DNA of 64,000 nucleotides from Sipunculus nudus (taxonomy: Eukaryota > Annelida > Sipuncula > Golfingiida > Sipunculidae), in assembly GCA_026874595.1 (NCBI GenBank), contig CM049318.1, positions 15,578,241 to 15,642,240 of the forward strand, given 5' to 3'. Below are positions 25,401 through 34,597 of the stretch, piece by piece. The translations under genes and the position numbers were made by a program. Positions within the stretch are counted from its first letter, which is position 1; each line of letters begins with the position of its first letter. The notes under the pieces are model-generated. The model worked only from the letters and a program-made list of their open reading frames with translations. It did not search any database and was not told where the DNA came from.

Positions 25401-28400
25401 AGCTATGGGGCTCCGAAGTACCCCCCAGAATAATTTTTTTCTCTATTTTTAAGACCTTCAAAGAAGTTGTCAGTTGTTAAAATGGCACAAATCGTAACAG
25501 CTGGACTTGGAATCTTCTTACTTGACATCAAGGGAGGTCCATGAAAAGTCTCTGTGGAAATGTGAAATGAGGTCTCAGTTACCCATATTCTCGGAGCCAT
25601 AGGGCTAATAAGTACCCCTCAGAATAATTCAAAATTGGATACAAACGCTCCAGTATCTGAATAACTAATGTATTGATCGCCATGATTTTTTGCATGCATA
25701 CTGATCATGGACCGTTTCTTCAGTTCCTGCACCACCTGTTTTTTTCAAATATTCACCCATTTTATTATCTATTTTTTAGACCTTCAAATAAAGCCTCATC
25801 TGTAAACAAGGCACAAATCCTAACCTCTGGACCTAGAATCTTTATACTTGACATCTAGTGAGGTCATTGAAAAATATTCTTGCAAACCTGAAATAAGGTC
25901 TCTGTTGCCTATATCCTCCAAGCTATGGGGCTCAAAAGTACCCCAAAGAATAATTAAAAATTTGATATAAACACTCCAGTATCTGAATAACTAATGCATT
26001 GATCACCATAATCTTAGCATGCTTACTGATCATGGACTGTTTCTTCAGTTCCTGCAGACTGGAGGTGCGCCTGTTTTTTTTTTTTTAATTTTCAAGCATG
26101 TTTTTTTTCTATTTTTGAGACCATTCAATTATAGGGTCATCTGTTAACAGGGCACAAATCATCACTGTTTGACCTAGAATCTTCTTACTTATCACCTAAA
26201 GAGGTCAATGAAAAGTCTTCATCCATGCCTGAAATTAGGTCTCTGTTACCCATATCCTCCGAGCTATTTGGCTTGTATAGTACCCCCAGAATAATTAAAA
26301 ATGAGATACAAAAGCTTCTGTATTTGAATATCTAATTCATCAATTGCTATGCTTCTTTGCCTTCTTTTTGATCATGGAGTGCTTCATCAATTCCTGTAGA
26401 CTAATGGCCCCACCTGTATTTTTTCGAATTTTCACGAATTTTTTTTTCTATTTTTGAGACCTTCAAATGAAACAGTCATCTGTAAACAAGGGACAAAATG
26501 TTACTATTTGAACTAGAATCTTCTTACTTGACAACAAATTAGGTAGGTCCATGACAATTTTATGGAAACCTGAAATTAAGTTTCACTCTTGACATGCAGG
26601 GATCGAGGCCCATGGAAATTCCCCTTGAAAACTTGAAATTAGGTCTCTGTCATCTCTGAGCTATGTGGCCCTGCAGTACCCCCCAGAATAATGGAAAATT
26701 TGATACAAAAGCTTGAGTAACTGAACAACTATTGCATTGATCACCATGATTCTTTGCAATTAGGTCTCTGTTATCCATAACCTGTGAGCTATGTGGCCCT
26801 GAAGTACCCCCCAGAATATAGGAAAATTTGATACAAAAGCTCAAGTAACTAAACAACTATTGCATTGATCACCATGATTCTTTGCATGGATATTGATCGT
26901 GGAAAGTTTCATCAGTTTCTGCAGTCTGGTGGTGCCACCTGTATTTTTTTTTCATTTTTACGAATTTTTCTCTATTTTTGAGACCATGCGCTCATCTGTT
27001 AACAGGCCACAAATCTTAACCACTGTACCTGGAATCTTAACTTTATAACAAGAGAGGTCCATGAAAAAATCTCCTTGAAAACATAAGTTAGGTCTCTGTT
27101 ACCCATATCCTTTGAGCTATGGGGCTCCGAAGTACCCCCCCCCCCCCCCCCCCAGAATAATGCAAAATTTGATACAAAAGCTCAAGTATCTGAATAACTA
27201 CTGCATTGATCACCATTATTCTTTGCATGAATATCAATCATGGGATGTTCCATCACTTCCTGCAGACTGGTGGCACCACCTAGCTGTATTTTTTCCAATT
27301 TTCATTAATTTTTTTCTCTATTTTTGAGACCTGCAGTGAACTGTCATCTATTAACAGGGCACAGATCGTAACCCCTGGACCAGGAATCTTCTCACTTCAA
27401 ATCTAGGAAGGTCCATGAATAATCTTCTAGGAAACTAGAAATTTGGTCTCTGTTACCAATATTCTTTGAGCTATGGGGCTGTGAAGTACCCCCTCCCCTA
27501 GAATAATCAAAATTTTGATACAAAAGCTCAAGTATCTGAATAACTACTGCATCGATCACCATGATTATGTGCATGAACATTCATCATGGGGTGTTGCATC
27601 ACCTCCTGCAGACTGATGATACCACCTGTATTTTTTTCCATTTTAACTCAGCTGACTGAAAGTCATCTGAGCTTTAGCAATCACTCTTTGTCTGTCGTCC
27701 GTCTGGCCATTAACAGAGCACAGATCATAACCGCTGGACCTGGAATCTTCTAACTTGGCATCCTGGGAGGTCCATAAAAAATCTCTTTGATTGCTATGAT
27801 TCTTTGCATACTTTTTGATCATGGAGTGCTTCATCAGTTCCTGTAGACTGATGGCCCACCCCCCCTCCCACCCATGAGGCATGTTGTTTTCAGTGCCATC
27901 TTCTATCATTGTCATCCTCATCTGTAGGATATCTTGTAAACACTTTAAATTTTTAAGGTCTGCATATTTTCTGCCAAAATTTAAAACACTCAATTGTTCA
28001 TATGGCCTCGGAGGAGTTTGAAAACAAGTGACCTCGGCCTTCATATTCAAGGTAAAATATGCCGAAATGTGAAATTTTTGTGAACCCCCTAACTTTTGAG
28101 GTATTCCATATTTTTTCCTCAAATTTTGTACACATATTGTTCCTGCCAAGTTCTTGGAAAATTTTGAAAACTGTTGACAATGACCATCATCTTCAACGTC
28201 AAATCTACCAAAATGTAAAATTTTTTTAACCCAATAACTTTTGAAGTATTAAACATTTTGTCCTCAAATTTTGGTACAGCAATTGTTCCTACTAAAATCA
28301 AGGACAAGTTAAAAAAAAAAACAGTGACCTTGACCTTCATCTTCAAGATCAAATCTGCAGAAATATGACATTTTTGTGAACCCCATAACTTTTGAAGTAT

Positions 28401-31400
28401 TCCACATTTTGTCCTCAAGTTTGGTACACCAGTTGTTCCTACCATGTTCTTGGACAAGTTCAAAACCTGGTGACCTTGACCTTTCCCATCAATGTAAAAA
28501 TTCTTAAAAAGTAAATTTTTTATGAACCCCATATCTTTTGTAGTATTTCAAATTTTGTTCTAAAATTTTGTACAACAATTGTTTCTACCAAGCTGTCAGA
28601 CAAGTTTGAAACCTGGTGACCTTGATCAGGATCTTCAGTGGAATTATAGTTAATGTCTTGTGGACGAGATAACTTTTGAAGTGCTGCATATTTTCCTCCA
28701 AAATTTGAAACACTCATTGTTCCTACCAAAATCTTGGATGTGATAGAAATCCTGTGACCTTGAACCTTGATCTTTAAGGTCAAAACATGCATTTCTAGGC
28801 TTATTGTGACCAAAATAACTCTGCAAGTACTGAAGATTTTTCTTCAAATTTGACACACCAGTTTTTCTGCCAGATTGTCATCAGAGTTTGAAAAGCAGTG
28901 ACCTTGACCTTCAAAGTCTAATCTGCTGAGATCTAGATTCATTGTTTTGAGATATTGCATATTTTACCCCTAATGTTTTGGGATGAACCATCGGGATAAG
29001 ACATAACAGGGCACAAATCATGAGTGTTGGAAGTAGAATCATCTAACTGATATCATTAGAGTTCCATGAAAATATCCTTTGAAAATTTAAATTAGGTCAT
29101 GGTTAACTATATTTTGTAAATTAGGGGAGAAAACATTAGCACCAAGTGAGTCAGGTGGGGCACAAATTGTATCTATTTGGCCTAAAATTCTCATACATGA
29201 CTTTCAGAGAGGTCCCTAAAAATCTCCTTGGAAACCGGATATGTCACTCTGAACCATTTTCTAAAAGCTGTGTGATAGAACTTGATTTTAACACTAAATT
29301 AGTCAGGAGGGCATAAATGGTAGCAGCTGCATGTAGATTAAGGTCACTGTAACCTATATCTATTGGTTATTGGCAAAATACATGATTTTGACTCTGGGAG
29401 TCTTATTTGCCCATTGTTCAAGGCTCCTTGAATTCAGCTAAGCGTCATGGCCCATGGGCCACTTGTCAGCTGGGTACTGTGTCTCATGGGGAGTTTTTTG
29501 GACAAACTGGAGCATCTTGATCCATGGGTATTTTGTTTATTGCATTTTGCTTTATAACCCCTTCTTTTCCCATCATTTGATTTTTGTTTTCTTCTTTGCA
29601 GGTCTCAATGCAGAAAGTCTTCAAAAATATCTAATACAAGCGTACAATCCAAACAAAAAGAAAATTTACAGGCCCCACCTCAGACCAGCCAACTGGCCCA
29701 CCACCGTGGCTTGGCGCTCAATCAGCACACTCAGTAAGTCAACTTTTTTAATTTGACGGCTTTGGTCAAGTACAGGGGTCTGTACATCATTAAAATACTT
29801 CAACTTTTGACAAGTACAAGTGCTGAATTTTTATGCTTACTTGAGTACAAGTTCAAGTACAGGAGTCTGTACTTGAATACAGGTACAAGCACTTTTATCA
29901 TTTGTTTCCTTCAGACAGAGAATAACACTTAAAATGTTCTGAATTTGCTGCCAAGGATGTGCACACCTGTCATTTATATTGATTCCCCAAATGCCAAGCA
30001 CAGATATACATGTCATTAATTGATCAGCAGTTCTCAGCAAGAATTCTCATAAATCAATAAATTCCTTATAGATGAGTATAGTAGTCCATTTATAAAAATA
30101 GTCTCTCAGGCAGAATCCCCACCATGCTTTACCATAGGCAAGCCTAACTTATAATTTTTAGCTCAGTTGACTTTCAGTCAACTGAGCTATAGCGATCACC
30201 CTTTGTCTGTCGTCTTTCCAGCTGTTAACAGGGCACAAATTGTAACCACTAGACCTAGAATCTTCTCACTTGACATCCAGGAAGGTCCATGAAAATCTCC
30301 TTTATACCCAGAATTAAGTCAGTGTTACCCATATCCTCCAAGATATAGGGCACTAAACTTCTCCCCCAGAATAATTAAAAATTTGATACAAAAGCTCCAG
30401 TATCTGAATGATTAATGCATTGATCACTATGACTCTTTGCATGCATATTGATCACGGAGTGTTTCATCAGTTCCTGAAGGCTTGTGGTGCCACCTGTATT
30501 ATTTCATTTTTTTTTCTCTATATATTTGTGACCTTCAAATAAAGCCCAATCTGTTAACTGGGCACAAATTGTAACTGCTGAACCTAGAATCTTCATCCTT
30601 TACATCTAGGAAGGTCCATGAAAAATATCCTTGGAAACTTGAAATCACGCCTTGGCTAAGCTTGGCTTATCTTCCACTCAGCCCTGCACCCCCCCCCCAG
30701 CATGATGCATACACTTGGTGAATGTTATAACCTTTCTATATTTGATTCATTCTAATTTGCATATTGAATTTTTATATTCTGTCACAGTGGGTTACAATGA
30801 TTAAAGTGCATATTTATATTTGTCAACAAAGTTGTGTATTTCTGTAAAAGCGTTGATGAGGAATTCCTTATTTCAAAGGAGTAAAAACTTTGAATTCTTT
30901 TCAAAGGTGTGAAATTGAATATTAATTCCAGTATTAAATTATAGTTGAGATAATAATCAGCATAATTATTTTGTTTCCTCTCATCCAACCAACAGTGTCT
31001 ATACCAGATTTAGACAGGGAATTTTGAAAATCAGATTTGCTGAATCTTTTATTCTAGTTAATAAAATTAAGCATGTACTGAAAATTCCAATGAACAATAC
31101 TTTTTTTTTAATGATGATTTAAGGAATAATCTTAAAGATGCCATGTTTAATTGTGGCATTTTAAGCTATTTTATTTAATAAAAATAATTTTCTTTTAAAT
31201 TCAGTTTAAACATTTTGTGAATTAAAAAATTATACAGTTATATGTGTTTGTATAATTTGACATGATGTAAGCAAAACTATGGATGAATAATGATGCAACT
31301 TACAATTTGAATTAACTTATATTTTCAGATTTTATTCATTGCATATTTTAAAAAAATTGTTAAATTAAAAAAAAATAATCATATTAAAACTATAAATGCC

Positions 31401-33748
31401 AAAACTAATATGCTAAAAAATAGGGTTTAATACAAACTTAAAAGCATTCTTCCTCTGAATGTAAAGTAAACTTAAGGTATTAGTCCTTTCTGTCCACTTG
31501 TCTGACCATTTGTAAATATTTCCTATGCAACACTGTTACTGTTTTTTATGGCAGTCTTGTCAGAGTATTTGTTTTGCACTCATTTATTGAGAACTTAACT
31601 AACCAAGTAGGAAGGCCATTTCCTAATAGCTTTAATATGGTAATACATAAGAAAAACAATAATAGTACAAATAAGCATATTTTGCATTCGCTAAAATTTT
31701 TCAAACTTCAGCTGAGCACCGTGACCCATTGGTTCCTTGTTTATCCTTTAAGCATTATAGAATTAAGTGAAAATCCTATGTATAAACACTATAATAATAC
31801 AGATATGTTGTAACTCCGATCATTCTACACCCCCCCCCCCCCAACCACCACCACCAATTCCTACATCTGTGGACTGGGGACATTAGTTATATTTCAAATG
31901 TATACATTTTATAATAAAAATATACATATATATAATAATATATATTATAAAAAATAGATCCAATTGAACAAATGTGTAAACTACTCAACTGTCAACAATT
32001 TATCAAAAAGCCAATCAATGATCATGGTAATAATATACACCTTATGTTCAAAAGCTGCTCACATGCTTCAATTTTAACCATGGAAATGTGTGCTTTGGTC
32101 ACAAAATATTATTTGCAACAATTTCATACTTATCAATACAAACCAATCATGTCAACCATTTATGGCCTTTATTACCTTTTCCTCTTAGACTTTATCTCCA
32201 TTTGATATTATTTTAGATTTTTACCTAAAAGGTGAACTTCAGCTGAGCACAGTGACCCATGGGTCCTTTGTTAACTTTAAGGTCAATTTAGCTGAGCACA
32301 GAGCCCATGGGTCGCTTGTTTATTAGTTTTAAATCAATATTTGTTGCATTATCAGCAGTTCATTATATGGTTATACTTAGGTGTTCCTAAATGAATATTT
32401 GGTTATGGATGAAGTGTAAGGACCAGCTTGTAAAATATCCGAGCTACCTATCACCCCTCTTAACTATAAATGGACTAACCCATTCATAAACTAGACCTTT
32501 ATGCTGATGTACGTGGGCTCCTGAGGAAAATGCAAAAAAAATCAACTTCTTTGGTGCTTGAATGATCCAGAAGTAGGCCCATGTCTGGTCAGCTTTTGAT
32601 TAAGTCATTTTGTTTTGCTAAGGAGCTCATCATTAATTGACACAAAATGATATTTTATTAGCCACCGTGGTTATTCTAACTGCCTGTTTATCATGTTTAA
32701 GATAACCAATACATTGGCAGTATATGTTTGGCTAAGAAAAATTAACCAAATCGTAGTATCTGGCTACAAATTAATACAGGTGGTCTTACTTTTTCTGTAT
32801 TCCACAGAGAGAAGCGAGTCGGTCAAGGTGGTGGCAAAAATGATTGGAGATGGTCTGAGTGTGGGGCACCAGAACCAGCAACAGGTGCAGGCGCAGCTCA
32901 CAGGCCAGCTGGCCACAGCCACAGGTCAGGTCCAGCAACTTCAGGCCAGAGTTCAGGCTTTAAATACTAAAGTAAAAACCCTTGAAAAGCAGCTGGACCT
33001 GGCCAATAGCCAGCTGGCCAAGGTCCGTAAGGACCACACTACAACATCAGAGGAGCTGCGCCGGACCAGAGACCGCAATGACGAGTTACAAAGTGAGTTA
33101 GATGCGGTCCTGGTCGAAGTGAGTGACCGCCAGGATTCATTCCCCCAGGAAATCATAGATTCTGTCGAAGCATATCGTTTGGTCCAGCGGGGTGAGAAGA
33201 GGAGCAGTGTCTTTGACACTGACTCTGAGGACTCTCACCCTGCAAAGCGCCTCAGGGTGGGTGTTCATGGGTCTCATAGAGATTCTTGGGAAGTTGCCAG
33301 AAGCCCTGTCCCTTCAGTCCATGTGCAGCCCCCTTCTCCCCCCTCTACCCAGGCCTCACACTCCACCCCATTGCCCTCCCTTTCTTCATGGACTATCATA
33401 AACACGCCCTCCGTGACATCCACCAGTCCCCGCCCCTCCCCTAGCACCTCCCTAACCCCTGCCCATCAACAACCCTCCACTTCCCCGACCTCCGCCCTGG
33501 CCTCAACCCATCTTCATCCGTCCACCGCCTCCTCCCCAGCCTCAGTCCGTTCATGTTCTTCCCCCTCCCCCTCTTCCCCGTCATCACCACCCACTACCTC
33601 CTCCCCAGTCCCGTCCACTTCCTCTGGTGTCCAGTCAGGACCAGCAGGCCCAGAGTCTAAAAGTAAAACACCAAAAAAGGTATTAAAAGTAAGATCAGTG
33701 ATTAATAAATGGAAAGACATTTTGACAGAAAAATTTGGTAATGGGTAA
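10444..33748 (+). CDS. Multi-exon coiled-coil, Ser/Pro-rich protein (unknown family)
   Basis: Four exons were joined by hand: 10,439-10,480, 19,530-19,580, 29,602-29,733 and 32,808-33,748. Each has AG/GT borders (TTTCCAG, ATTTTCAG, CTTTGCAG, TTCCACAG; donors GTGAGT, GTAAGT, GTAAGT). All junctions are phase 1 and the frame stays open for 386 residues. The chosen start (ACC-ATG-A, 10,444) has a good initiation context, but the frame is open upstream in that exon (V-T-M), so upstream RS exons could extend it. Order: residues 1-74 globular and unrecognised, ending in a Trp/Arg/Pro-rich stretch (YRPHLRPANWP); 95-182 Gln-rich coiled coil; about 205-225 acidic DTDSEDS then basic PAKRLRV, a nuclear-localisation-like motif; about 235-360 Ser/Pro/Thr tail; basic C terminus. 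A nuclear scaffold or regulator is inference. Introns are filled with transposons. Confidence 0.7.
10481..10914. other. Start of intron 1, no feature
   Basis: Unique-looking AT-rich sequence before the LINE. The frame at 10,509-10,703 shows no codon-use or motif support. Confidence 0.4.
10916..11219 (+). pseudogene. LINE endonuclease domain, C-terminal half (first part)
   Basis: Reads LLVMGDFNTVLDNKLD (the GDFN catalytic-motif region of APE-type LINE endonucleases). After a frameshift near 11,119 it continues KEYTWSKLQPFIARRLDYIL, matching the usual TW and R-x-DYIL motifs. The frame runs to D-I-N-I at 11,219 and is then cut by the insertion. The first half of the domain is missing by 5' truncation, common for LINE copies. 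Confidence 0.85.
11246..11530. repeat. Left subterminal TATAAGG/CATATATG array
   Basis: Short degenerate units built from TTATATG, TTATAAGG and GAGTTATA with both orientations mixed, so single strands can fold. The frame at 11,344-11,526 is repeat-derived. Confidence 0.8.
11531..12290. other. AT-rich interior of the insertion, no gene
   Basis: No coding frame, splice-flanked exon or inverted structure recognised. A C-run of about 14 lies near 12,216. Confidence 0.4.
12307..12314. promoter_or_regulatory. CRE site (TGACGTCA)
   Basis: A perfect 8-bp CREB/ATF palindrome, about 160 bases before a strong splice donor. In this AT-rich, CpG-poor window a full CRE is unusual and suits a promoter-proximal position for the small gene that follows. 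Confidence 0.45.
12340..12477 (+). other. Putative non-coding first exon of the small gene
   Basis: Ends at the strong donor ATTG|GTAAGTAA (12,478). Locally richer in G and C than its surroundings. It contains ATG-TCT-CAT-TG; spliced to 12,938 this would give a four-codon upstream frame ending in TGA, so the main start is in the next exon. The transcription start is approximate. Confidence 0.35.
12952..14673 (+). CDS. Small spliced gene inside the insertion, 56-residue basic protein
   Basis: Three coding exons, 12,938-12,974 (ATG at 12,952), 13,919-13,991 and 14,599-14,673, join with matching phases (2, then 0) and good sites: ATTATTTAG, CTTTTCTTAG and TTTTTGCAG acceptors; CAAG|GTAATT and TCTG|GTAAGC donors. 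The product starts MKRKAATRTSMKKWCRKYK, has a short Cys pair SPCKNC, then an acidic EGTEKDLEC stretch and a hydrophobic end (VYFLPAFIP) before TAA. No signal peptide or known domain; function unknown. The gene lies wholly within the insertion and has its own poly(A) signal. Alternative: it may be a chance run of splice-like sites, though three open phase-compatible exons make that less likely. Confidence 0.5.
13919..13991 (+). CDS. Middle coding exon of the small gene
   Basis: 73 bases, open in one frame only (TSMKKWCRKYKESPDISSP then CKNCL). The frame matches the two bases left over from exon 12,938-12,974 and ends in phase 0, as exon 14,599 requires. Confidence 0.5.
14754..14759 (+). terminator. 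AATAAA poly(A) signal of the small gene
   Basis: AATAAA lies about 80 bases after the TAA at 14,671, followed by a T-rich stretch with TGTGTTTGCGTCCATGTGAC near 14,800. Confidence 0.5.
14760..15039. other. Right interior of the insertion, no gene
   Basis: Contains a short (CA)n run near 14,897. The frame at 14,862-15,092 runs into the subterminal array and has no support. Confidence 0.4.
15040..15420. repeat. Right subterminal TATAAGG/CATATATG array
   Basis: Dense units of GGGAGTTATAAGG and GACATATATGG, many self-complementary. The outer part is roughly the inverse of the left array, giving a foldback architecture. Minus-strand frames here (15,105-15,323; 15,280-15,588) are repeat translations of the type SHICPIYVPY. 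Confidence 0.85.
15435..16035 (+). pseudogene. LINE endonuclease end and linker
   Basis: Continues the interrupted endonuclease (TDHRAVILEI, His of the DH motif present) and runs to 15,790 in one frame. It continues after a one-base shift as RARVKWIEEGEKNNKYFLLL, the conserved R-x-RWLEEGEKxTKYFF linker of L1/Tx1-type ORF2 proteins. Confidence 0.85.
15983..17134 (+). pseudogene. LINE reverse transcriptase
   Basis: Motifs in order: LKQMKNGSSPGLDGLTTEVY (RT 0/1), then past a stop at 16,286 and a shift, NWRPITLTNTDYKLLA (RT 2), QAGFIKGR, VALDFKAAFDT (motif A with catalytic Asp), GVRQGCPFSPLAF (motif B) and FADDTTLF (motif C, catalytic DD intact). A single TAG at 17,132 ends the reading. Catalytic residues are all present, so inactivation is by stops and frameshifts only. 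Confidence 0.9.
17135..18456 (+). pseudogene. LINE ORF2 C-terminal region with Cys/His motif
   Basis: In the same frame after the TAG comes MLKEINKWERRSLTIFGKI, the conserved thumb-like region of these ORF2 proteins, open to 17,911. After a frameshift, 18,052-18,456 includes CPVCGETEYVEHFFWQCREL, the C-terminal C-x2-C...H-x4-C motif of L1/Tx1 elements. A 3' untranslated part and A-rich tail follow. Confidence 0.85.
18541..19529. other. Rest of intron 1, no gene
   Basis: AT-rich. A CAATAAAG-like signal and A-run lie at about 18,878-18,917 and may be the tail of a second retroposed fragment. No frame or repeat family was recognised. Confidence 0.4.
19530..19580 (+). CDS. Second exon of the coiled-coil gene
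   Basis: TATTTTCAG acceptor and ATGT|GTAAGTT donor. 51 bases, phase 1 to 1, encoding NAVNNHQITTQELEYIM. Without 11.2-15.4 kb and the LINE, intron 1 would be about 1.4 kb. Confidence 0.65.
19725..20443 (+). repeat. Hairpin-family element fragment with 3' end
   Basis: Starts in the CTTTGTCTGTCTGTTTGTC zone, has two body units (phrases 'gcacaaatc.taac..ctggacctggaatcttc' and 'actggtggcgccacctgta') and ends with the family's 3' signature CAGCTGAGCATCATGGCC near 20,410. The minus-strand frame 19,649-19,987 is antisense to this repeat. Confidence 0.65.
20444..20700. other. Intron 2 spacer, no feature
   Basis: AT-rich, nothing recognised. Confidence 0.4.
20701..21860 (+). repeat. Decayed 120-140-bp tandem repeats
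   Basis: About eight units, each with a ggtggNNccacctacc phrase, a 'tctcaggagtgatttg' phrase and 'gcctgaaattgtgcatgtccatagatcttg'. Same superfamily as 2.7-5.3, 48.9-49.6 and the homogenised 42.4-47.6 kb satellite. Minus-strand frames at 20,897-21,817 are antisense translations of the repeat. Confidence 0.75.
21861..22914. other. Intron 2, one repeat 3' end, otherwise featureless
   Basis: A hairpin-family 3' signature, CAGCTGAGCCCTGTGACCC, lies at about 22,345. The remainder is AT-rich without a gene. Confidence 0.45.
22915..23800 (+). repeat. ~280-bp repeats (gaggtcacaggt..ctttggaggcacc type)
   Basis: Three to four decayed units with the same phrases as in the 5.4-9.8 kb blocks (cactttggaggcaccttggtg; tcaccttaattacattttcatc), but without the RS exon module. 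Confidence 0.65.
23801..24210. other. Intron 2 spacer with C-run
   Basis: No gene. A run of about 15 C lies near 24,140. Confidence 0.4.
24290..27640 (+). repeat. ~330-bp tandem array, about 11 units
   Basis: Each unit has, in order: 'aacagggcacaaatcgtaac', a 'ctggacctagaatcttct' phrase, 'aggtctctgttacccat', 'gagctatggggctc', a C-rich 'gtaccccccagaataat', 'tttgatacaaaagctc', 'gcattgatcaccatgatt' and 'ctggtggcgccacctgta'. The C-run in one unit has expanded to about 17 C (27,127-27,143). The short frames on both strands within the array repeat with the unit and are not genes. Confidence 0.9.
27980..28960 (+). repeat. ~140-bp tandem array, about 7 units
   Basis: Units share 'gaccttgaccttcatcttca', 'tttttgtgaaccccataact', 'tttgaagtattccacatttt' and 'gttcctaccaag'. 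Minus-strand frames of up to 168 residues (27,643-28,856) recur with the unit and show internal peptide repeats such as 'VGTIxVPNFxxK', so they are repeat artefacts. Confidence 0.85.
29468..29601. other. Intron 2 end with acceptor
   Basis: Ends in the strong pyrimidine tract TTTTCTTCTTTGCAG. Confidence 0.5.
29602..29733 (+). CDS. Third exon of the coiled-coil gene
   Basis: 132 bases, phase 1 to 1, encoding (C)LNAESLQKYLIQAYNPNKK and a Trp-containing stretch ending RSISTL. Higher G+C than the flanks (CCACCACCGTGGCTTGGCGC). Donor A|GTAAGT. Confidence 0.7.
29734..30156. repeat. Intron 3 start with GTACTTG minisatellite
   Basis: Around 29,765-29,895 short units with CAAGTACAGG and CTGTACTTG recur in both orientations and can fold. 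The rest has no feature. Confidence 0.5.
30157..30665 (+). repeat. Hairpin-family element, 5' part with perfect hairpin
   Basis: TAGCTCAGTTGACT-ttc-AGTCAACTGAGCTA (30,159-30,189) is a perfect 14-bp stem with a 3-base loop. It is followed by GATCACCCTTTGTCTGTCG and one and a half 330-bp body units. The two-sided change from the family's CAGCTGACT to CAGTTGACT with AGTCAACTG keeps pairing. Confidence 0.75.
30666..32340 (+). repeat. AT-rich intron 3 with three family 3' ends
   Basis: 3' signatures of the hairpin family occur at about 31,709 (CAGCTGAGCACCGTGACCC), 32,238 (CAGCTGAGCACAGTGACCC) and 32,290. A C-run and CCACCACCACCA lie near 31,831. Short frames here lack support. Confidence 0.55.
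32341..32807. other. End of intron 3, no feature
   Basis: Ends at the acceptor TTTTCTGTATTCCACAG. The open frame continuing upstream of the acceptor (from 32,693) is intronic. Confidence 0.5.
32808..33748 (+). CDS. Terminal exon: coiled coil, NLS-like motif and Ser/Pro tail
   Basis: 941 bases; encodes 312 residues to TAA. From the start: KVVAKMIGDGLSVG, a Gln-rich coiled coil with leucine/valine heptads (QLQARVQALNTKVKTLEKQL), acidic DTDSEDS, PAKRLRV, then about 125 residues dominated by Ser, Pro and Thr, and a Lys-rich end. Base composition (C-rich, codon-like) is sharply different from the AT-rich surroundings and is the strongest coding signal in the window. The minus-strand frames at 32,953-33,219 and 33,514-33,789 are shadows. 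A separate intronless gene starting at the internal ATG at 32,840 is possible but less likely, given the acceptor and phase match. Confidence 0.85.
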
Positions 33749-34589
33749 AAATATTTGAATTTATATGTAAACACTGTTATTTTTGGCATTGTTTATTTTA
33801 GATATATAAAATTTGATTAAAAACCTAAAGAACATTATAAAATTGTTCAAACTTTCTCCTTTGGCATTTTATTAAAAGAAAATTGCTTTCTCTTTTCTCT
33901 TTGGCAAAATTTATAAAAGATATTGCCTAAATTAATTAATCTTTGGCACAAAATAAAAATTAAAACCAAATATTTCCTATTGGAACCTGCATGGGCAAGA
34001 TCTTGTCCTTGCTAGACACCAGATTCATTGGTAATTTCCCAAGGTGTTTTTTTTTTCAAAATGTACATGTACTTTCTGTTTCTGCATCAAAATTTGGATA
34101 ACCTGGGGGAGGGAAGGCTTAGGGGCTGGGTCAAACATATATTTTTGAAAAAGTGTACATGTACTGCTTTGGTTTTTCTAAATGGGGGGAGGATGGGCCC
34201 CGTTTCATCCATCTGCCATTACCATATCATTCATGTCTCATTTTCATTTCATTCATGTAGTTAGTTTTTAGTAGTTTCATTGTGTGCATCATAGCTGGAA
34301 TTAACTTAATTTGTTTAATATTTTTCACTTCATTTGGCATTTATTTTGGTGGCAATATGATATACATGGATTTTTTATAGTTTTTTAGAAAATCAGGGAA
34401 ATTCATATTATTCCTTAACTAAAATATGCCACACTTTACAGTTAAACATGTGGCGGGGACTAAGTGAACTAATAGTCCCAGATTTTGGTATAATTTATTG
34501 TACCTTAATTCAAATGTTTATTGTACCCTTAAATATTTATTGTACCTTTAAATTCAAGCTATGATGCATGTTCCTGGCAGTCACTCACT
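33749..34589 (+). other. 3' untranslated region and flank
   Basis: AT-rich. AATAAA at 33,952-33,957 is the first full poly(A) signal after the stop. Beyond it no gene is seen. Confidence 0.5.
33952..33957 (+). terminator. AATAAA poly(A) signal of the coiled-coil gene
   Basis: About 200 bases after the stop codon, within CACAAAATAAAAATTAAAAC. Confidence 0.5.
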
Positions 34590-34597
34590 TATATATA

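Larger units (their letters stand above)
24211..29467 (+). mobile_element. Large hairpin-family element (possibly Helentron-like)
   Basis: The 5' end TTTAGCTCAGCTGACT with AGTCATCTGAGCTA forms a 13-of-14-bp hairpin. The 3' end has AGCGTCATGGCCCATGGGCC, with its GGCCCATGGGCC palindrome, then ACTTGTC. Between lie about eleven units of roughly 330 bp and a block of 140-bp units. A second hairpin start at about 27,645 suggests one copy nested in or fused to another. Paired 5' and 3' palindromes, internal minisatellite expansion and no coding sequence resemble non-autonomous Helentrons (HINE/Pearl type) known in bivalves; that affiliation is inference. Confidence 0.6.

Noticed and set aside
27643-28856. 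Minus-strand frames of 68-168 residues as a gene
   Set aside because: They lie over the ~140-bp tandem array and share repeated peptide phrases; no splice or domain support.
32953-33789. Minus-strand frames antisense to the terminal exon
   Set aside because: Shadow frames of a C-rich coding exon; the plus strand has splice and phase support.
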